64,000 nucleotides of DNA from Pseudorhodoplanes sp049324435 (GTDB lineage Bacteria; Pseudomonadota; Alphaproteobacteria; Rhizobiales; Xanthobacteraceae). Positions 26,954 to 36,410 of this stretch are shown in pieces. A program made the translations under genes and the position numbers. Position 1 is the first letter of the stretch. Each line of letters opens with the position of its first letter. The stretch spans positions 179,740 to 243,739 of the forward strand of contig JBMOOQ010000024.1 in the NCBI GenBank assembly GCA_049324435.1. The letters run 5' to 3'. Under the pieces are notes generated by a model, which searched no databases, was not told the DNA's origin, and saw only the letters and a program-made list of their open reading frames with translations.

Positions 26954-27922
26954 ATGACGCTGCGAACGGCCCTTTTGCTATGCACCCTCGTCCTGTCCGG
27001 CCCGGTTCAGGCCGCGGACGCGATTTTTCCGGTCGGCTCGCATATCGGCATGGTGCCGCCCCCGGGGATGACCCCAAGCACGGCCTTCCCCGGCTTCGAG
27101 GACCGTGAGCGCAAGGCCGCCATCCTGCTGAATGAGGTGCCCGGCCAAGCCTATGATCAGTTTCTGAAGGCGATGAGCGCGGGCGCGATCAACCTACCCG
27201 GTGTCAGCAACGCCAAGCGTGAATTGCTGCTGACCGACAGCGGCGCCGCCCATCTCGTGGTGGGCGATCAGGAAGCTGAGGGCGTGAAGTTCCGCAAATG
27301 GCTGATGATCACCCGGCGCAACATCACCGACCGCAATGCCGACACCGCGTTCTCCTTCATCGTAACCGCGCAAATCCCCCAGGATGCAGAGAGTGCCTAT
27401 CCCGATGACGTGATCCGCAAGGCTCTCGGCACAGTGACCCTGCGCGCGGCCATCCCGCCGCAGGAAATCCTCGATCAGGTTCCGTTCCGGATCACCGAGC
27501 GCGCGAATTTCGAAGGCGTGCGCCTGCTCGCGCCCGGCCGCGCAATCATGCTGACCCAGCAGGCCAGCGCCCGCGAGATTGCACCGAACGAAGCGGTGGT
27601 CATGGTTTCGGCCGGCGCCGGGGCGCCGTCGCGTCCCGACGAACGCGCGACCTTCGCGCAGAATGTGCTGCGTACGATCCAGGGCTTCGAGAATCTGCGC
27701 GTGCTGTCGCAAGAGCCGATGCGGATCGGCGGACTGCCGGGCTACGAGATCAGACTGGAGGGCCAGTCCGCCCTGGACAATACCGATGTCGTGATCGTGC
27801 AATGGATGCGTTTCGGCGTCGCGGGCTTTATCCGCGTGGTCGGCATCTCGCCCAAGACAAGCTGGCCAGAGAATTTCACGCGCTTCCGTCAGGTGCGCGA
27901 CGGCATCAACGCGCGGGAGTAA
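26954..27922 (+). CDS. Exported conserved hypothetical protein
   Basis: A 322-residue protein with a clear signal peptide (MTLRTALLLCTLVLSGPVQAADA, cut after AA near residue 21). The mature part has no transmembrane segment and no motif I recognise. It contains GSHIGMVPPPGMTPS near the mature N-terminus and VDVVIVQWMRF-like text near the C-terminus (DVVIVQWMRFGVAGFIRVVG). It is probably periplasmic. It is convergent with grpE, with only three bases between the two stop codons. Confidence 0.75.
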   Translation: MTLRTALLLCTLVLSGPVQAADAIFPVGSHIGMVPPPGMTPSTAFPGFEDRERKAAILLNEVPGQAYDQFLKAMSAGAINLPGVSNAKRELLLTDSGAAHLVVGDQEAEGVKFRKWLMITRRNITDRNADTAFSFIVTAQIPQDAESAYPDDVIRKALGTVTLRAAIPPQEILDQVPFRITERANFEGVRLLAPGRAIMLTQQASAREIAPNEAVVMVSAGAGAPSRPDERATFAQNVLRTIQGFENLRVLSQEPMRIGGLPGYEIRLEGQSALDNTDVVIVQWMRFGVAGFIRVVGISPKTSWPENFTRFRQVRDGINARE

Positions 27923-27925
27923 CGG

Positions 27926-28513
27926 CTACTTCCCGCCCGCGTTGTCGTTCGCGACCGGCGCAGCCATCTTCGGCCCGCCCTTCGCCACCGCGACCATGGC
28001 CGGCCGCAGGATGCGGTCGCCGATGATATAGCCCGGCTGGATCACCTGCACGACGCTGCCGGACGGCACCGACGGGTCCGGCACCTCGTACATCGCCTGA
28101 TGAAGGTTCGGGTCGAACTTCTCATTCAGCGGCTCGATCTTGCGGATGCCATGCTTCTCCAGCGTCTTGAGCAATTCCTTCTCGGTCAGTTCGACGCCCT
28201 CGATGAAAGACGCGATTGCGGCATCGGCACCGGCCCGCACCTCCGGCCCGATCGCTTCCAGCGCACGGCGGAAATTGTCGGCGACGCCCAGCATATCGCG
28301 GGCGAAGGACGCAGCGCCGTATTGCCGCGCATCGGCGACCTCGCGCTCGGTACGCTTGCGCAGGTTTTCCATGTCGGCCAGCGTCCGCAACAGCCGGTCC
28401 TTCATCTCGGCCGCCTCATCGACCATCAAGGAGGGGTCGACATAGGGTTTTGAGACGTTCGGCTCGGGAGCGGTTTCAGGCGCTGGCGCGTCAGGCCGTG
28501 GCGTATCGTTCAT
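27926..28513 (-). CDS. grpE: Nucleotide exchange factor GrpE
   Basis: Nucleotide exchange factor of DnaK, 195 residues. It has a charged, disordered N-terminus, a long helix (MKDRLLRTLADMENLRKRTEREVADARQYG), and the C-terminal beta domain with FDPNLHQAMYEVPDPSVPSGSVVQVIQPGYIIGDRILRPAMVAVAKG. It lies 60 bases downstream of hrcA on the same strand, the usual hrcA-grpE order. Confidence 0.97.
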   Translation of the reverse strand: MNDTPRPDAPAPETAPEPNVSKPYVDPSLMVDEAAEMKDRLLRTLADMENLRKRTEREVADARQYGAASFARDMLGVADNFRRALEAIGPEVRAGADAAIASFIEGVELTEKELLKTLEKHGIRKIEPLNEKFDPNLHQAMYEVPDPSVPSGSVVQVIQPGYIIGDRILRPAMVAVAKGGPKMAAPVANDNAGGK

Positions 28514-28573
28514 CGCGGTGCGTCCGGTGACGGGGTGATTTACTCCGCCATATCAGGGCTGGAACGACAAAAA

Positions 28574-29656
28574 TCAAGTTCCGGAGAGGATCCGGGACAC
28601 CACCTTGGCGGTATAGTCGACCATCGGAATGACCCGCGCATAATTCAGCCGCGTCGGGCCAATCACGCCCAGCACACCGACGATCCGGCCGGCCGAGTCG
28701 CGATAGGGCGCGACGATGGTGGACGAGCCGGACAGCGAGAACAGCTTGTTCTCGGACCCGATGAAGATGCGAACGCCCTCGGCGCGCTCGGCGCGGCCTA
28801 GGAGATCGATAACGCCGCGCCGGGTTTCCAGATCGTCGAACAGAAGGCGCACCCGCTCCAGGTCATCGAGCGCCTTCAGATCGTCGAGCAGATGCGATTG
28901 TCCGCGCACGATCAGCTTGCGGTCATCGGCATCGCCGCCCGACCAGCTCGCGAAGCCGGCCGCGACAATCTTTTGCGTGAGCTGATCGAGTTCGGCCTGG
29001 CCGGCTTCAAGCGCCTCTTCCAGTTCGATCCGCAGTTCGGCGAGCGTCTTGCCGCGAATGCGCGCGTTGAGGAAATTGGAAGCCTCGACCAGCGACGACG
29101 TCGGCAGACCGGCCGGAATGTTGAGAATGCGGTTTTCGACCTGGCCGTCTTCGGCGACCATCACCACCAATGCGCGCTCCGGCTCAAGCCGTACGAACTC
29201 GATATGCTTAAGGCTGGTGCTGACCTTCGCGGTCAGCACCACGCCCGCCGCTCGCGTCAGGCCGGACAGAAGACCCGAGGCCTGCATCAGCACGTTCTCG
29301 TAAGTCTGGCCGCGCCCGGCGACCTGCGCCTCGATCGCGCGCTTGTCGGCGTCGTTGAGATCGCCGATCTCCATCAGCGCATCGACAAAAAAGCGCAGAC
29401 CCAATTCGGTCGGCAACCGCCCCGCCGAGGTGTGCGGCGCATAGATCAGACCCAGCTGTTCGAGGTCGCTCATCACGTTGCGCACGGATGCCGGCGACAG
29501 CGACACCTGCAGGAGCCGCGAAACATTGCGCGAACCGACCGGCTCGCCGGTCGCGAGATAGCTTTCGACGATCTGACGGAATATGTCGCGCGACCGCTCG
29601 CTCATGTCCGCAAGCGAGACCTGGGTCGCACCGACCGGGATGTCGTGTGACGCCAA
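28574..29656 (-). CDS. hrcA: Heat-inducible transcription repressor HrcA
   Basis: Repressor of heat-shock genes through CIRCE elements. The protein is 360 residues from a TTG at 29656. This start is favoured because AAGGAG lies seven bases upstream, and the resulting N-terminus (ASHDIPVGATQVSLADMSERSRDIFRQIV) matches the family better than the ATG at 29605. The winged helix reads PVGSRNVSRLLQVSLSPASVRNVMSDLEQLGLI; the end carries VGVLGVIGPTRLNYARVIPMVDY. I saw no CIRCE element in this window; groESL is presumably elsewhere. Confidence 0.95.
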   Translation of the reverse strand: MASHDIPVGATQVSLADMSERSRDIFRQIVESYLATGEPVGSRNVSRLLQVSLSPASVRNVMSDLEQLGLIYAPHTSAGRLPTELGLRFFVDALMEIGDLNDADKRAIEAQVAGRGQTYENVLMQASGLLSGLTRAAGVVLTAKVSTSLKHIEFVRLEPERALVVMVAEDGQVENRILNIPAGLPTSSLVEASNFLNARIRGKTLAELRIELEEALEAGQAELDQLTQKIVAAGFASWSGGDADDRKLIVRGQSHLLDDLKALDDLERVRLLFDDLETRRGVIDLLGRAERAEGVRIFIGSENKLFSLSGSSTIVAPYRDSAGRIVGVLGVIGPTRLNYARVIPMVDYTAKVVSRILSGT

Positions 29657-29717
29657 AGCGGGACTCCTTTGCCGCCAAGATTTGTCGATTTCTTCCCGGT
29701 TTTTCAAGCGCCCGGGG

Positions 29718-31160
29718 CTAGACTCTCCGGCCCAGCAATAGGATCGTGCCGATCGGAAGCACAAATCCGATCGTCAGGGCGGCGATCAGCAGGCCCCCGA
29801 GGTCGCCATAATCGCCGCGCTGCACGGCGAAAATCTGGTTGAGATATTTGGTCTGCAGCTGCCCCGCCGCCAGCGCCAGGTTCATCAGCGAGGCCATCAG
29901 CGCAAACCACGTCGCGCGATGCCCTGGCGGCGCATAGAAGGCAATCAGCGTGAGCAGCGGGATCATCGACAATTGCGCGAAGGGCGACGACGCCACCGTA
30001 TCGATCAGCGCGATGGTGCGCGCGCCGAACCCGAATGTGCGCTCGGTCCATTCATACACGCCGTAATAAAGAGCGACATTCGGCATCGACAGGATGGTGC
30101 CGATGATGGCGAGCCAGAACAGCGTCCTGGTCACCGAATATTCGGTGAGCTGTCGCGAGAACAGCCACATCCCGAGAATTGCCAGCACCGCGCCGGTCTG
30201 GCGCAGCGCGCCGTAGAAATTCTCGTCGAACTTCAGCACATCGAGCGTCCACCAGAAATAGCCGTCGCCAACCCCGGGCGTGGCGCGGAACGCAAAGATG
30301 ATAATGCTGGTATAGAGGATCGCCATCTTCGATTTGTGGTCGAGCTCGCGCGTGACGAACACCAGCATGGTGCAGACCACCGTCATCGACAGCAGGAAGA
30401 TGAATTCCTGCGCATAGGGAACGCCGCCGAGCGCCAGCGCGACCACCATCGCGCCGAACAGAACGCCGCCGCCGAGAATGCGCCAGTCGATCGGCCTGGT
30501 CTCGGTCGGTTCCTTCTTGACCAGGAGCGTGCCGGTGATCGAGATCGCCGGGATCACGAGACCCATCAGAAACACGGTCTCGCGATCGAACAATCCGGCG
30601 AGAATGCCGGACAATCCCGCCACTGCAACAATGCCGCCCGACAATGCGAGCCGGCCGAGCACCTGCACCATGCCAAGCTCGGACCGCACCTCATGATCCG
30701 GCCGCGGCTCACCATTGGCATCGGCCCGCTGCACCACCTCGGTCGACATCGCATCGGCGACGACGTCCTGAATCACAGTGCCGAGCACGATTGACAGGGA
30801 ACCGAGCACATAAAGCTGGTCCGGACGCAAAAAGGTCAACCAGCCGCCGGCGGCGCCTGCGAGCGTGACCAGGCCGCTCGCGGTGAACAGCGCGCCGATG
30901 ACGATATAGACCCGGCGGCGCGAGCCAAAGATCGGCACGCAATCGACCAGTTCGCCGAACACCATTTTAATCGTCCAGGGCAGCGTCAGCCAGACGCCGA
31001 TGCTGGCGAGGTCGGACGGCGACAGCTGAAGCCGTTCCTTGATCCAGAAATCGCGGGCAACATCGATCAGGCCCAGCGCCCCATAGGCGAAATAGACCAT
31101 GATCAGCGGCAGATAGGCCGGCTGAAAGGCGCGGAGCGGCCGCATCAGGTTGTCGAGCAA
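29718..31160 (-). CDS. BT1/folate-biopterin-type MFS transporter
   Basis: A polytopic inner-membrane protein of about 480 residues with roughly 12 hydrophobic segments. The region around GVWLTLPWTIKMVFGELVDCVPIFGSRRR and VIQDVVADAMSTEVV resembles the BT1 (folate/biopterin transporter) branch of the major facilitator superfamily. The start is uncertain: a TTG at 31160 has AAGGA seven bases upstream, while the first ATG is 31145. The open frame to 31385 overlaps rph and is rejected. Substrate unknown. It precedes hrcA by 61 bases on the same strand. Confidence 0.75.
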   Translation of the reverse strand: MLDNLMRPLRAFQPAYLPLIMVYFAYGALGLIDVARDFWIKERLQLSPSDLASIGVWLTLPWTIKMVFGELVDCVPIFGSRRRVYIVIGALFTASGLVTLAGAAGGWLTFLRPDQLYVLGSLSIVLGTVIQDVVADAMSTEVVQRADANGEPRPDHEVRSELGMVQVLGRLALSGGIVAVAGLSGILAGLFDRETVFLMGLVIPAISITGTLLVKKEPTETRPIDWRILGGGVLFGAMVVALALGGVPYAQEFIFLLSMTVVCTMLVFVTRELDHKSKMAILYTSIIIFAFRATPGVGDGYFWWTLDVLKFDENFYGALRQTGAVLAILGMWLFSRQLTEYSVTRTLFWLAIIGTILSMPNVALYYGVYEWTERTFGFGARTIALIDTVASSPFAQLSMIPLLTLIAFYAPPGHRATWFALMASLMNLALAAGQLQTKYLNQIFAVQRGDYGDLGGLLIAALTIGFVLPIGTILLLGRRV

Positions 31161-31266
31161 ATCCTTGTCCTTCCGGGCGGGCGGTTTGGCGAATCCGTGC
31201 TTGTCGGCCGCGACCGTGCCTCCTAAAAGCGATGGAGCCAATCTGCAAATCAAGAAGGACTGAACG

Positions 31267-31980
31267 ATGCGGCCAAGCCGCCGGGCCCCCGATGAAATGC
31301 GCGCCGTTTCGCTTGAGCGAAGCGTGGTCAAATATGCCGAAGGCTCCTGCTTCGTGAAGTTCGGCGACACCCATGTTCTGGTCACCGCGACCCTGGAGGA
31401 CCGCCTGCCGCCGTGGCTGAAGGGTCAGGGCCGTGGCTGGGTCACCGCCGAATACGGCATGCTGCCGCGCGCCACCTCCGAGCGGACCCGGCGTGAAGCG
31501 GCGGCCGGCAAGCAAGGAGGCCGCACGGTCGAAATCCAGCGGCTGATCGGCCGCTCGCTGCGCACCGTGGTCGATCTTGTCGCGCTCGGCGAACGCCAGA
31601 TCACGATCGACTGCGACGTGATCCAGGCCGATGGCGGCACCCGCACCGCATCGATTACCGGCGGCTGGGTGGCGCTGCACGATTGCCTGCAATGGATGAA
31701 GGCGCGCAACATGATCAAGACCGACGTGTTGCGCGACCATGTTGCCGCAATCTCGTGCGGCATCCACAAGGGTATACCGGTGCTCGACATCGACTATGCT
31801 GAGGATTCCGACGCCGAGACCGACGCCAATTTCGTGATGACGGGTTCCGGCGGCATCATCGAAATTCAGGGCACGGCCGAGAAGACCCCGTTCAGCGAGG
31901 AGCAATTCCTCGAATTGCTGAAGCTTGCACGAAAGGGAGTGAGCAAGCTGGTCGATCTGCAGAAAATGGCAGTGACGTGA
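31267..31980 (+). CDS. rph: Ribonuclease PH
   Basis: Phosphorolytic 3'-5' exoribonuclease that trims tRNA 3' ends, 237 residues. Recognisable stretches are MRPSRRAPDEMR at the start, GRGWVTAEYGMLPRAT near residue 56, the GRSLRTVVDL segment, and DCDVIQADGGTRTASITGG near 115. AAGAAGGA lies before the ATG. Its stop overlaps the rdgB start (GTGA). Confidence 0.97.
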   Translation: MRPSRRAPDEMRAVSLERSVVKYAEGSCFVKFGDTHVLVTATLEDRLPPWLKGQGRGWVTAEYGMLPRATSERTRREAAAGKQGGRTVEIQRLIGRSLRTVVDLVALGERQITIDCDVIQADGGTRTASITGGWVALHDCLQWMKARNMIKTDVLRDHVAAISCGIHKGIPVLDIDYAEDSDAETDANFVMTGSGGIIEIQGTAEKTPFSEEQFLELLKLARKGVSKLVDLQKMAVT

Positions 31981-32636
31981 GCACGCTCCATCGGCCGATC
32001 ACCGGCAAGCTTGTGATCGCGACTCACAATGCCGGAAAGCTGCGCGAGATGCGCGAATTGCTGTCACTCTACGGCATCGAAGCCGTATCGGCCGGCGAAC
32101 TCAACCTGCCCGAACCGGAAGAAACCGGCACCACCTTCGCCGAGAATGCCGCGATCAAGGCGCATGCCGCGGCCAAAGCCTCTGGGCTTCCCGCCTTCGC
32201 CGACGATTCCGGACTTGTGGTCGATGCGCTCGGCGGCGCGCCCGGCATTCACTCCGCACGCTGGGCCGGACCGGACAAGAATTTCGCACGCGCCATGCAG
32301 GCGATCGACCAGATGCTGCGCGATCATGGCGCGACCACACCGGCACGCCGCACCGCGCATTTCGTCTCCGCGCTCTGCGTCGCTTGGCCGGACGGGCATA
32401 CGGAGGCTTTCGAAGCAACCGTCGAGGGCACGCTGGTATGGCCGCCGCGCGGTGATGCCGGCTTCGGCTATGACCCGATGTTTCTGCCGGACGGGCACGA
32501 CCGCACCTTCGGCGAGATGAGTTCCGACGAGAAGCACGGCCTGCCGCCGCGCGGCCAGGGCCTGTCGCACCGGGCCCGCGCCTTCATCAAACTGGCCGAA
32601 GCATGCCTGAAGACGCGAGAGTCCGGGCACGCATGA
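31977..32636 (+). CDS. rdgB: XTP/dITP diphosphatase (RdgB/HAM1)
   Basis: Removes non-canonical purine nucleoside triphosphates. The protein is 219 residues with a GTG start overlapping rph by four bases. Motifs: LVIATHNAGKLREMRELL near residue 12, TFAENAAIKAHAAAK near 52, ADDSGLVVDALGGAPGIHSARWAG near 72, and GFGYDPMFLPDG near 160. The rph-rdgB pair is common in this order and is often followed by hemW, which here lies further on after a large inserted gene. Confidence 0.96.
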   Translation: MSTLHRPITGKLVIATHNAGKLREMRELLSLYGIEAVSAGELNLPEPEETGTTFAENAAIKAHAAAKASGLPAFADDSGLVVDALGGAPGIHSARWAGPDKNFARAMQAIDQMLRDHGATTPARRTAHFVSALCVAWPDGHTEAFEATVEGTLVWPPRGDAGFGYDPMFLPDGHDRTFGEMSSDEKHGLPPRGQGLSHRARAFIKLAEACLKTRESGHA

Positions 32637-32663
32637 TAGCATCCGGCCTGATCCCGGAGGCCG

Positions 32664-35600
32664 TCAAAACATGAAGTCGCCCTGATTGGCGGTGAGGGTT
32701 GCGATCGTCGTGCCGCGAACGGTCAGCGTATCGCCGCCGGGCACTCCGTCGAAATCGATCAGCACAATCCGCGGCGCAATCTGGGTGAGCATCAGATCGG
32801 CAAAACCCGAAATGCCGGCCACCGCCCTGAAGTCGAACATGTCCCGGCCGGCGACAAATCCGACCACCGTATCGGCGCCATAGCCATCGCCGAACACAAA
32901 GACGTTGTTGCCGGTGCCGCCATACAGGATGTCGTTGCCTCCCCGGCCGTCGAGAATGTCATCGCCGGCGCCACCGCGCAGATCGTCGTTGAAGTCAGAC
33001 CCGATCAACGTATCGTTGCCGCCACCGCCATCGACAAAGCGCAGGCCGGCCGGCGCCTGCTGGAGCCCGCTCAGATCGAACAAATTGCCCTGACTGGTGC
33101 CGTAGAGAGCTCCGCCGCCTTGCAGCTTTTCGATCTCGGATGCCGCAGCATCGAAGCCCGCGAGCGTCACATTGCCGATCAGCCTCAGCGTATCGGTTCC
33201 GGCGCCGCCATTGAAGGTGTCGAACACGCCCTGATTGCCGCGCACCACCAGAACGTCGTCGCCGGCGCCGCCATCGAGCGCATCTATACCCACGCCCCCG
33301 TCGAGCGTGTCGTTGTCGTCGCCGCCATTCAGCGTATCGTTACCGGTCCCGCCATTCAGCAGGTCGTTCCCGTCACTGCCATTCAGCGTATCGTTGCCGG
33401 CGCCCCCGCGCAGATCGTCGGCGAAGGCCGATCCTGTGAGCTGGTCGTCACCGCTTCCTCCGTCGACGAACGGAACATTGACCGGCGCAAGGGTCAGCCC
33501 GCTCAGATTCAGGACATCGGCCTGTGCGGTTCCATAGAGACCGGCTTTGGCCCCCTGCAGGATCTCGATCGACGAGGTCGCGGTGTCGAGGTTTTTCAGC
33601 GTTACTTTGCCGATCAATTGCAGCGTATCGGTTCCAGCACCGCCATTGAACGTATCAAGGAGCCCCTGATTGCCGCGCACTACCAGAATATCGTCGCCGT
33701 CCCCGCCGTTGAGCGCATCGGCGCCCACGCCGCCATCGAGGATGTCGTTGTCATCGCCGCCATTCAGCGTATCGTTGCCGGTCCCGCCGGTCAGCACGTC
33801 GTTCCCGTCACCGCCATTCAGCGTGTCGTTGCCGGCGCCCCCGCGCAGATCGTCGGCGAAGGCCGATCCCGTGACGATATCGTCCCCGGCTCCGGCATCG
33901 ATAAAGGGCAGCCTCTGCACAGCTTGCAGTGCACTGAGATCGAAGACGTCGATCCGGCTGGTGCCATTCAGACCGCGGCCATTGCCCTCGAGGATTTCGA
34001 TCGACGACGTCGCCGCCCTGAAGCCATTCAGGGTCACGGCGCCGCTGCCGATAAATCGCAGCGTGTCGATGTCGGCTCCGCCGTGGAAATAATCGTAAAT
34101 GCCCTCACTGCCGCGGACCAGAAGAATATCGTCGCCTTCGTTGCCGCGGACCATGTCGATGCCCGCACCGCCGTCGATGATGTCGTTGCCGCCAAGGCCC
34201 GACAGATAGTCCTTGCCGCCGCGGCCGTAGATGATATCGGCAGCCCCCGTCGCGAATTGCTGACCGCTTACCGTCTTGAGCGCGTTGACGAAATCCGCGC
34301 CGTTCGATCCGTTGATGATGTTGCCGACACTGCTTGGATTGCTCGACGGCGGCGCAGCAAAATTCGCGATGCTGTAGAGCATCTGGCCGCCCGGCGCGAA
34401 GTTCAGGGTGTAGTTGGTCGAGGCGTTTTCGATAACATCGACCCCGTGATCGACCACGACGTTGGTGAAGGCGCCGGTGCCGCTGTCGGTCTCGGCATAG
34501 ATGTTGTAAGTCGACTGGCTGCTGCCTTCTCCGAAGACGACCTGGTACCAGGCTGGCGAGCCATCGGCCGTAGCCGGCAGATTGTAGATGTTGAACTGGC
34601 CCTTGCCGCCCGCACCGGTCGTGCTGACAAACGCGAGTGACAGGGTCCCGTTGGTGTCAACCACATTGTAGTTGCACCATGCACCATTGCTGCCGCCGGC
34701 GGCCGTGACATCGAGAACGATGAAGCCGCTGCTGTCCGCCTGGGCACTGCCCGGAGCATAGATTTTGAGCTTGATCGGCGTCTTGTCGTTCGGCGCATAA
34801 TTTGCGCTTCCGACCGCGAAATTGAATGCGAACTGAAGGACATTCGACGTTGTCGTCAGCGCATTTTCGTATTGGCCGGATTGTGCGGTCGGCGCGATAT
34901 AGCCGCCATTGGACTTGAGGAACCCTGACGGCGTCTCGCCGGTATCGTACAGCGTGATATTGATCGTCTCGACATTCGTGCCGGTCGCCGTATCGTACAC
35001 ATCGACCTGCGGGTTGATCCCGCCCAATGATACGAGGTCACTGTAGGAATAGCCGTAGGCATTTGAATTGACGACGAATTGCTGCGCCCACGGATCGTAG
35101 AACTGGCCGCCGCCGAGCCAAAGGAGGGAGTTGTCGTAGGTCGCTGCGCCGACGCCATCGAGCAGAATCGCGTCGTAGGCATAGTTGACGTTCCAATTGT
35201 AGAATTTGCTGAAGTTAATGTCTTCCGTCACCAGGGCATTCGGCGACTTGCCGACCCCGCCCCAGAAGCCGGCATCGAAGCCCGCCACCAGAACCATGGC
35301 GACGCCGCCATCTGCATTGTTCGGTGTGAAGCTTGTGTATTGTTGCGGGGTCGCATCCCTCCCGCCCTGATAGTAGGTGAGCTGTCCGGTCTGAACGTAG
35401 ATATTCTGAACCAGCTCAGTCGCCGTAATCTGGAGCCAGTCGGTGTTGTTGGCGCCGTAGCTCGTATCCGGCACCAGCCAGAAATAATCCTCGCCGTACT
35501 GATCCTTCGCCACATATTCGAGCGTGTAATGGCTTAGCGTTTCCGTCCCAGGAAATCCGTAGACGATTTCGATGCTGTTCAGGACGTTCAGATTGTCCGG

Positions 35601-36215
35601 AGACTTCAGCGCATCGACATAAGCCTGCCAGTCCGATCCGGGCCATGGCGCCTGGTTGTCGGCGGTCGCCGGGCCGGTTGCCAGCATCTGCGGGTGCGGG
35701 AAGGCGTTGCTGTTATAGTTGGCGACCGCCGCTGCAGGGAACGAGTTGAAGATATCGAGAGCGCTGCTGTTGAAGCCGCGCGTGACCGATCCGCTCTGAT
35801 AGACGACTTCGAGCGTCGAGGTGAAGCCGAAGGTATTCAGCGCAGAGATGTCGCCTTGATCGCCCTGCTGGCCCGACAGCGTCATCTCGAACAGCTGATA
35901 CGAGTAGTTCATCGACTGCGAATACTGCTGAACCTGCCCGACCTCGGTGATTGCGGTCAGCGGATCGCCATAAGTGCTCTGATCACCCTGTTGGATCACG
36001 ACATAGATGTCGCCGCTGTAGAATTGGCCTGCGGTAACAGAAAGCGAGGTCGTGCTCGTCAGCGTGCCGTTCGAGACCACCTGGATTGAATCGATCAGCT
36101 CGGTGTCGCCTCCCGATGTCGTCGCGCCAAACGCAAAGGCATAAACGTTCGCGCCCTGGCCCAACGACAGCGTCTGCTGCAGCGTCGTGCTGATATTTAG
36201 ATTGATTGTCGTCAT
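32664..36215 (-). CDS. Large RTX-repeat (haemolysin-type calcium-binding) secreted protein
   Basis: A protein of 1183 residues with no N-terminal signal peptide. Residues from about 655 hold many GGxGxDxL nonapeptide repeats (such as GGAGNDTLNGGDGNDVL) that bind calcium after export. The repeats are arranged in three related blocks of about 146 residues; each carries a VRGxxG...GGAxxDTLxxIG unit, at about residues 705, 851 and 996. The C-terminus ends GDFMF, a typical hydrophobic type I secretion end. The first 650 residues have no motif I can name; stretches such as SGDIYVVIQQGD and DISALNTFGF faintly recall GH64/beta-1,3-glucanase N-terminal folds. No type I secretion genes are in the window. 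It sits between rdgB and hemW. Confidence 0.85.
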   Translation of the reverse strand: MTTINLNISTTLQQTLSLGQGANVYAFAFGATTSGGDTELIDSIQVVSNGTLTSTTSLSVTAGQFYSGDIYVVIQQGDQSTYGDPLTAITEVGQVQQYSQSMNYSYQLFEMTLSGQQGDQGDISALNTFGFTSTLEVVYQSGSVTRGFNSSALDIFNSFPAAAVANYNSNAFPHPQMLATGPATADNQAPWPGSDWQAYVDALKSPDNLNVLNSIEIVYGFPGTETLSHYTLEYVAKDQYGEDYFWLVPDTSYGANNTDWLQITATELVQNIYVQTGQLTYYQGGRDATPQQYTSFTPNNADGGVAMVLVAGFDAGFWGGVGKSPNALVTEDINFSKFYNWNVNYAYDAILLDGVGAATYDNSLLWLGGGQFYDPWAQQFVVNSNAYGYSYSDLVSLGGINPQVDVYDTATGTNVETINITLYDTGETPSGFLKSNGGYIAPTAQSGQYENALTTTSNVLQFAFNFAVGSANYAPNDKTPIKLKIYAPGSAQADSSGFIVLDVTAAGGSNGAWCNYNVVDTNGTLSLAFVSTTGAGGKGQFNIYNLPATADGSPAWYQVVFGEGSSQSTYNIYAETDSGTGAFTNVVVDHGVDVIENASTNYTLNFAPGGQMLYSIANFAAPPSSNPSSVGNIINGSNGADFVNALKTVSGQQFATGAADIIYGRGGKDYLSGLGGNDIIDGGAGIDMVRGNEGDDILLVRGSEGIYDYFHGGADIDTLRFIGSGAVTLNGFRAATSSIEILEGNGRGLNGTSRIDVFDLSALQAVQRLPFIDAGAGDDIVTGSAFADDLRGGAGNDTLNGGDGNDVLTGGTGNDTLNGGDDNDILDGGVGADALNGGDGDDILVVRGNQGLLDTFNGGAGTDTLQLIGKVTLKNLDTATSSIEILQGAKAGLYGTAQADVLNLSGLTLAPVNVPFVDGGSGDDQLTGSAFADDLRGGAGNDTLNGSDGNDLLNGGTGNDTLNGGDDNDTLDGGVGIDALDGGAGDDVLVVRGNQGVFDTFNGGAGTDTLRLIGNVTLAGFDAAASEIEKLQGGGALYGTSQGNLFDLSGLQQAPAGLRFVDGGGGNDTLIGSDFNDDLRGGAGDDILDGRGGNDILYGGTGNNVFVFGDGYGADTVVGFVAGRDMFDFRAVAGISGFADLMLTQIAPRIVLIDFDGVPGGDTLTVRGTTIATLTANQGDFMF
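33226..34110. repeat. Long tandem repeat inside the RTX gene (period 435-438 bp)
   Basis: Matching sequence recurs at 34102, 33664 and 33229, spaced 438 and 435 bases, in frame (146 and 145 codons). Within each block, shorter repeats encode the GGxGxDxL units. Blocks 2 and 3 are the most alike, suggesting a later duplication. Confidence 0.75.
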
Positions 36216-36410
36216 CGACCGCCCCTGTCCTGCGGTCGCAGCCCGGCGTCGCAGCCATCATGGCGTGCCTGCCCGAATGAAGCTGCGTCCCCCGACGGTA
36301 TCTGACTGACGAAGCCTGAAGTTCGGATTAAACGCCCGCAGTAAGGTTCCGGATGGTTACAATTTTATCGATGCCCGTCTGTCCGCTTTCGCGCATAGCC
36401 GCACCGGGGT

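Noticed and set aside
25863..29717. CIRCE element (TTAGCACTC-N9-GAGTGCTAA)
   Set aside because: I searched by eye upstream of dnaK, grpE and hrcA because hrcA is present, but found no match.
29718..31385. 555-residue version of the BT1-family transporter
   Set aside because: The first 75 residues lie on the opposite strand of rph and are not membrane-like; a TTG with a ribosome site lies at 31160.
33120..34640. 506-residue plus-strand frame opposite the RTX repeats
   Set aside because: It mirrors the repeat structure of the RTX gene in another frame and has no start signal or domain of its own.
32637..36410. Type I secretion genes for the RTX protein
   Set aside because: Both flanks carry housekeeping genes (rdgB, hemW); no ABC exporter or membrane fusion protein is seen.
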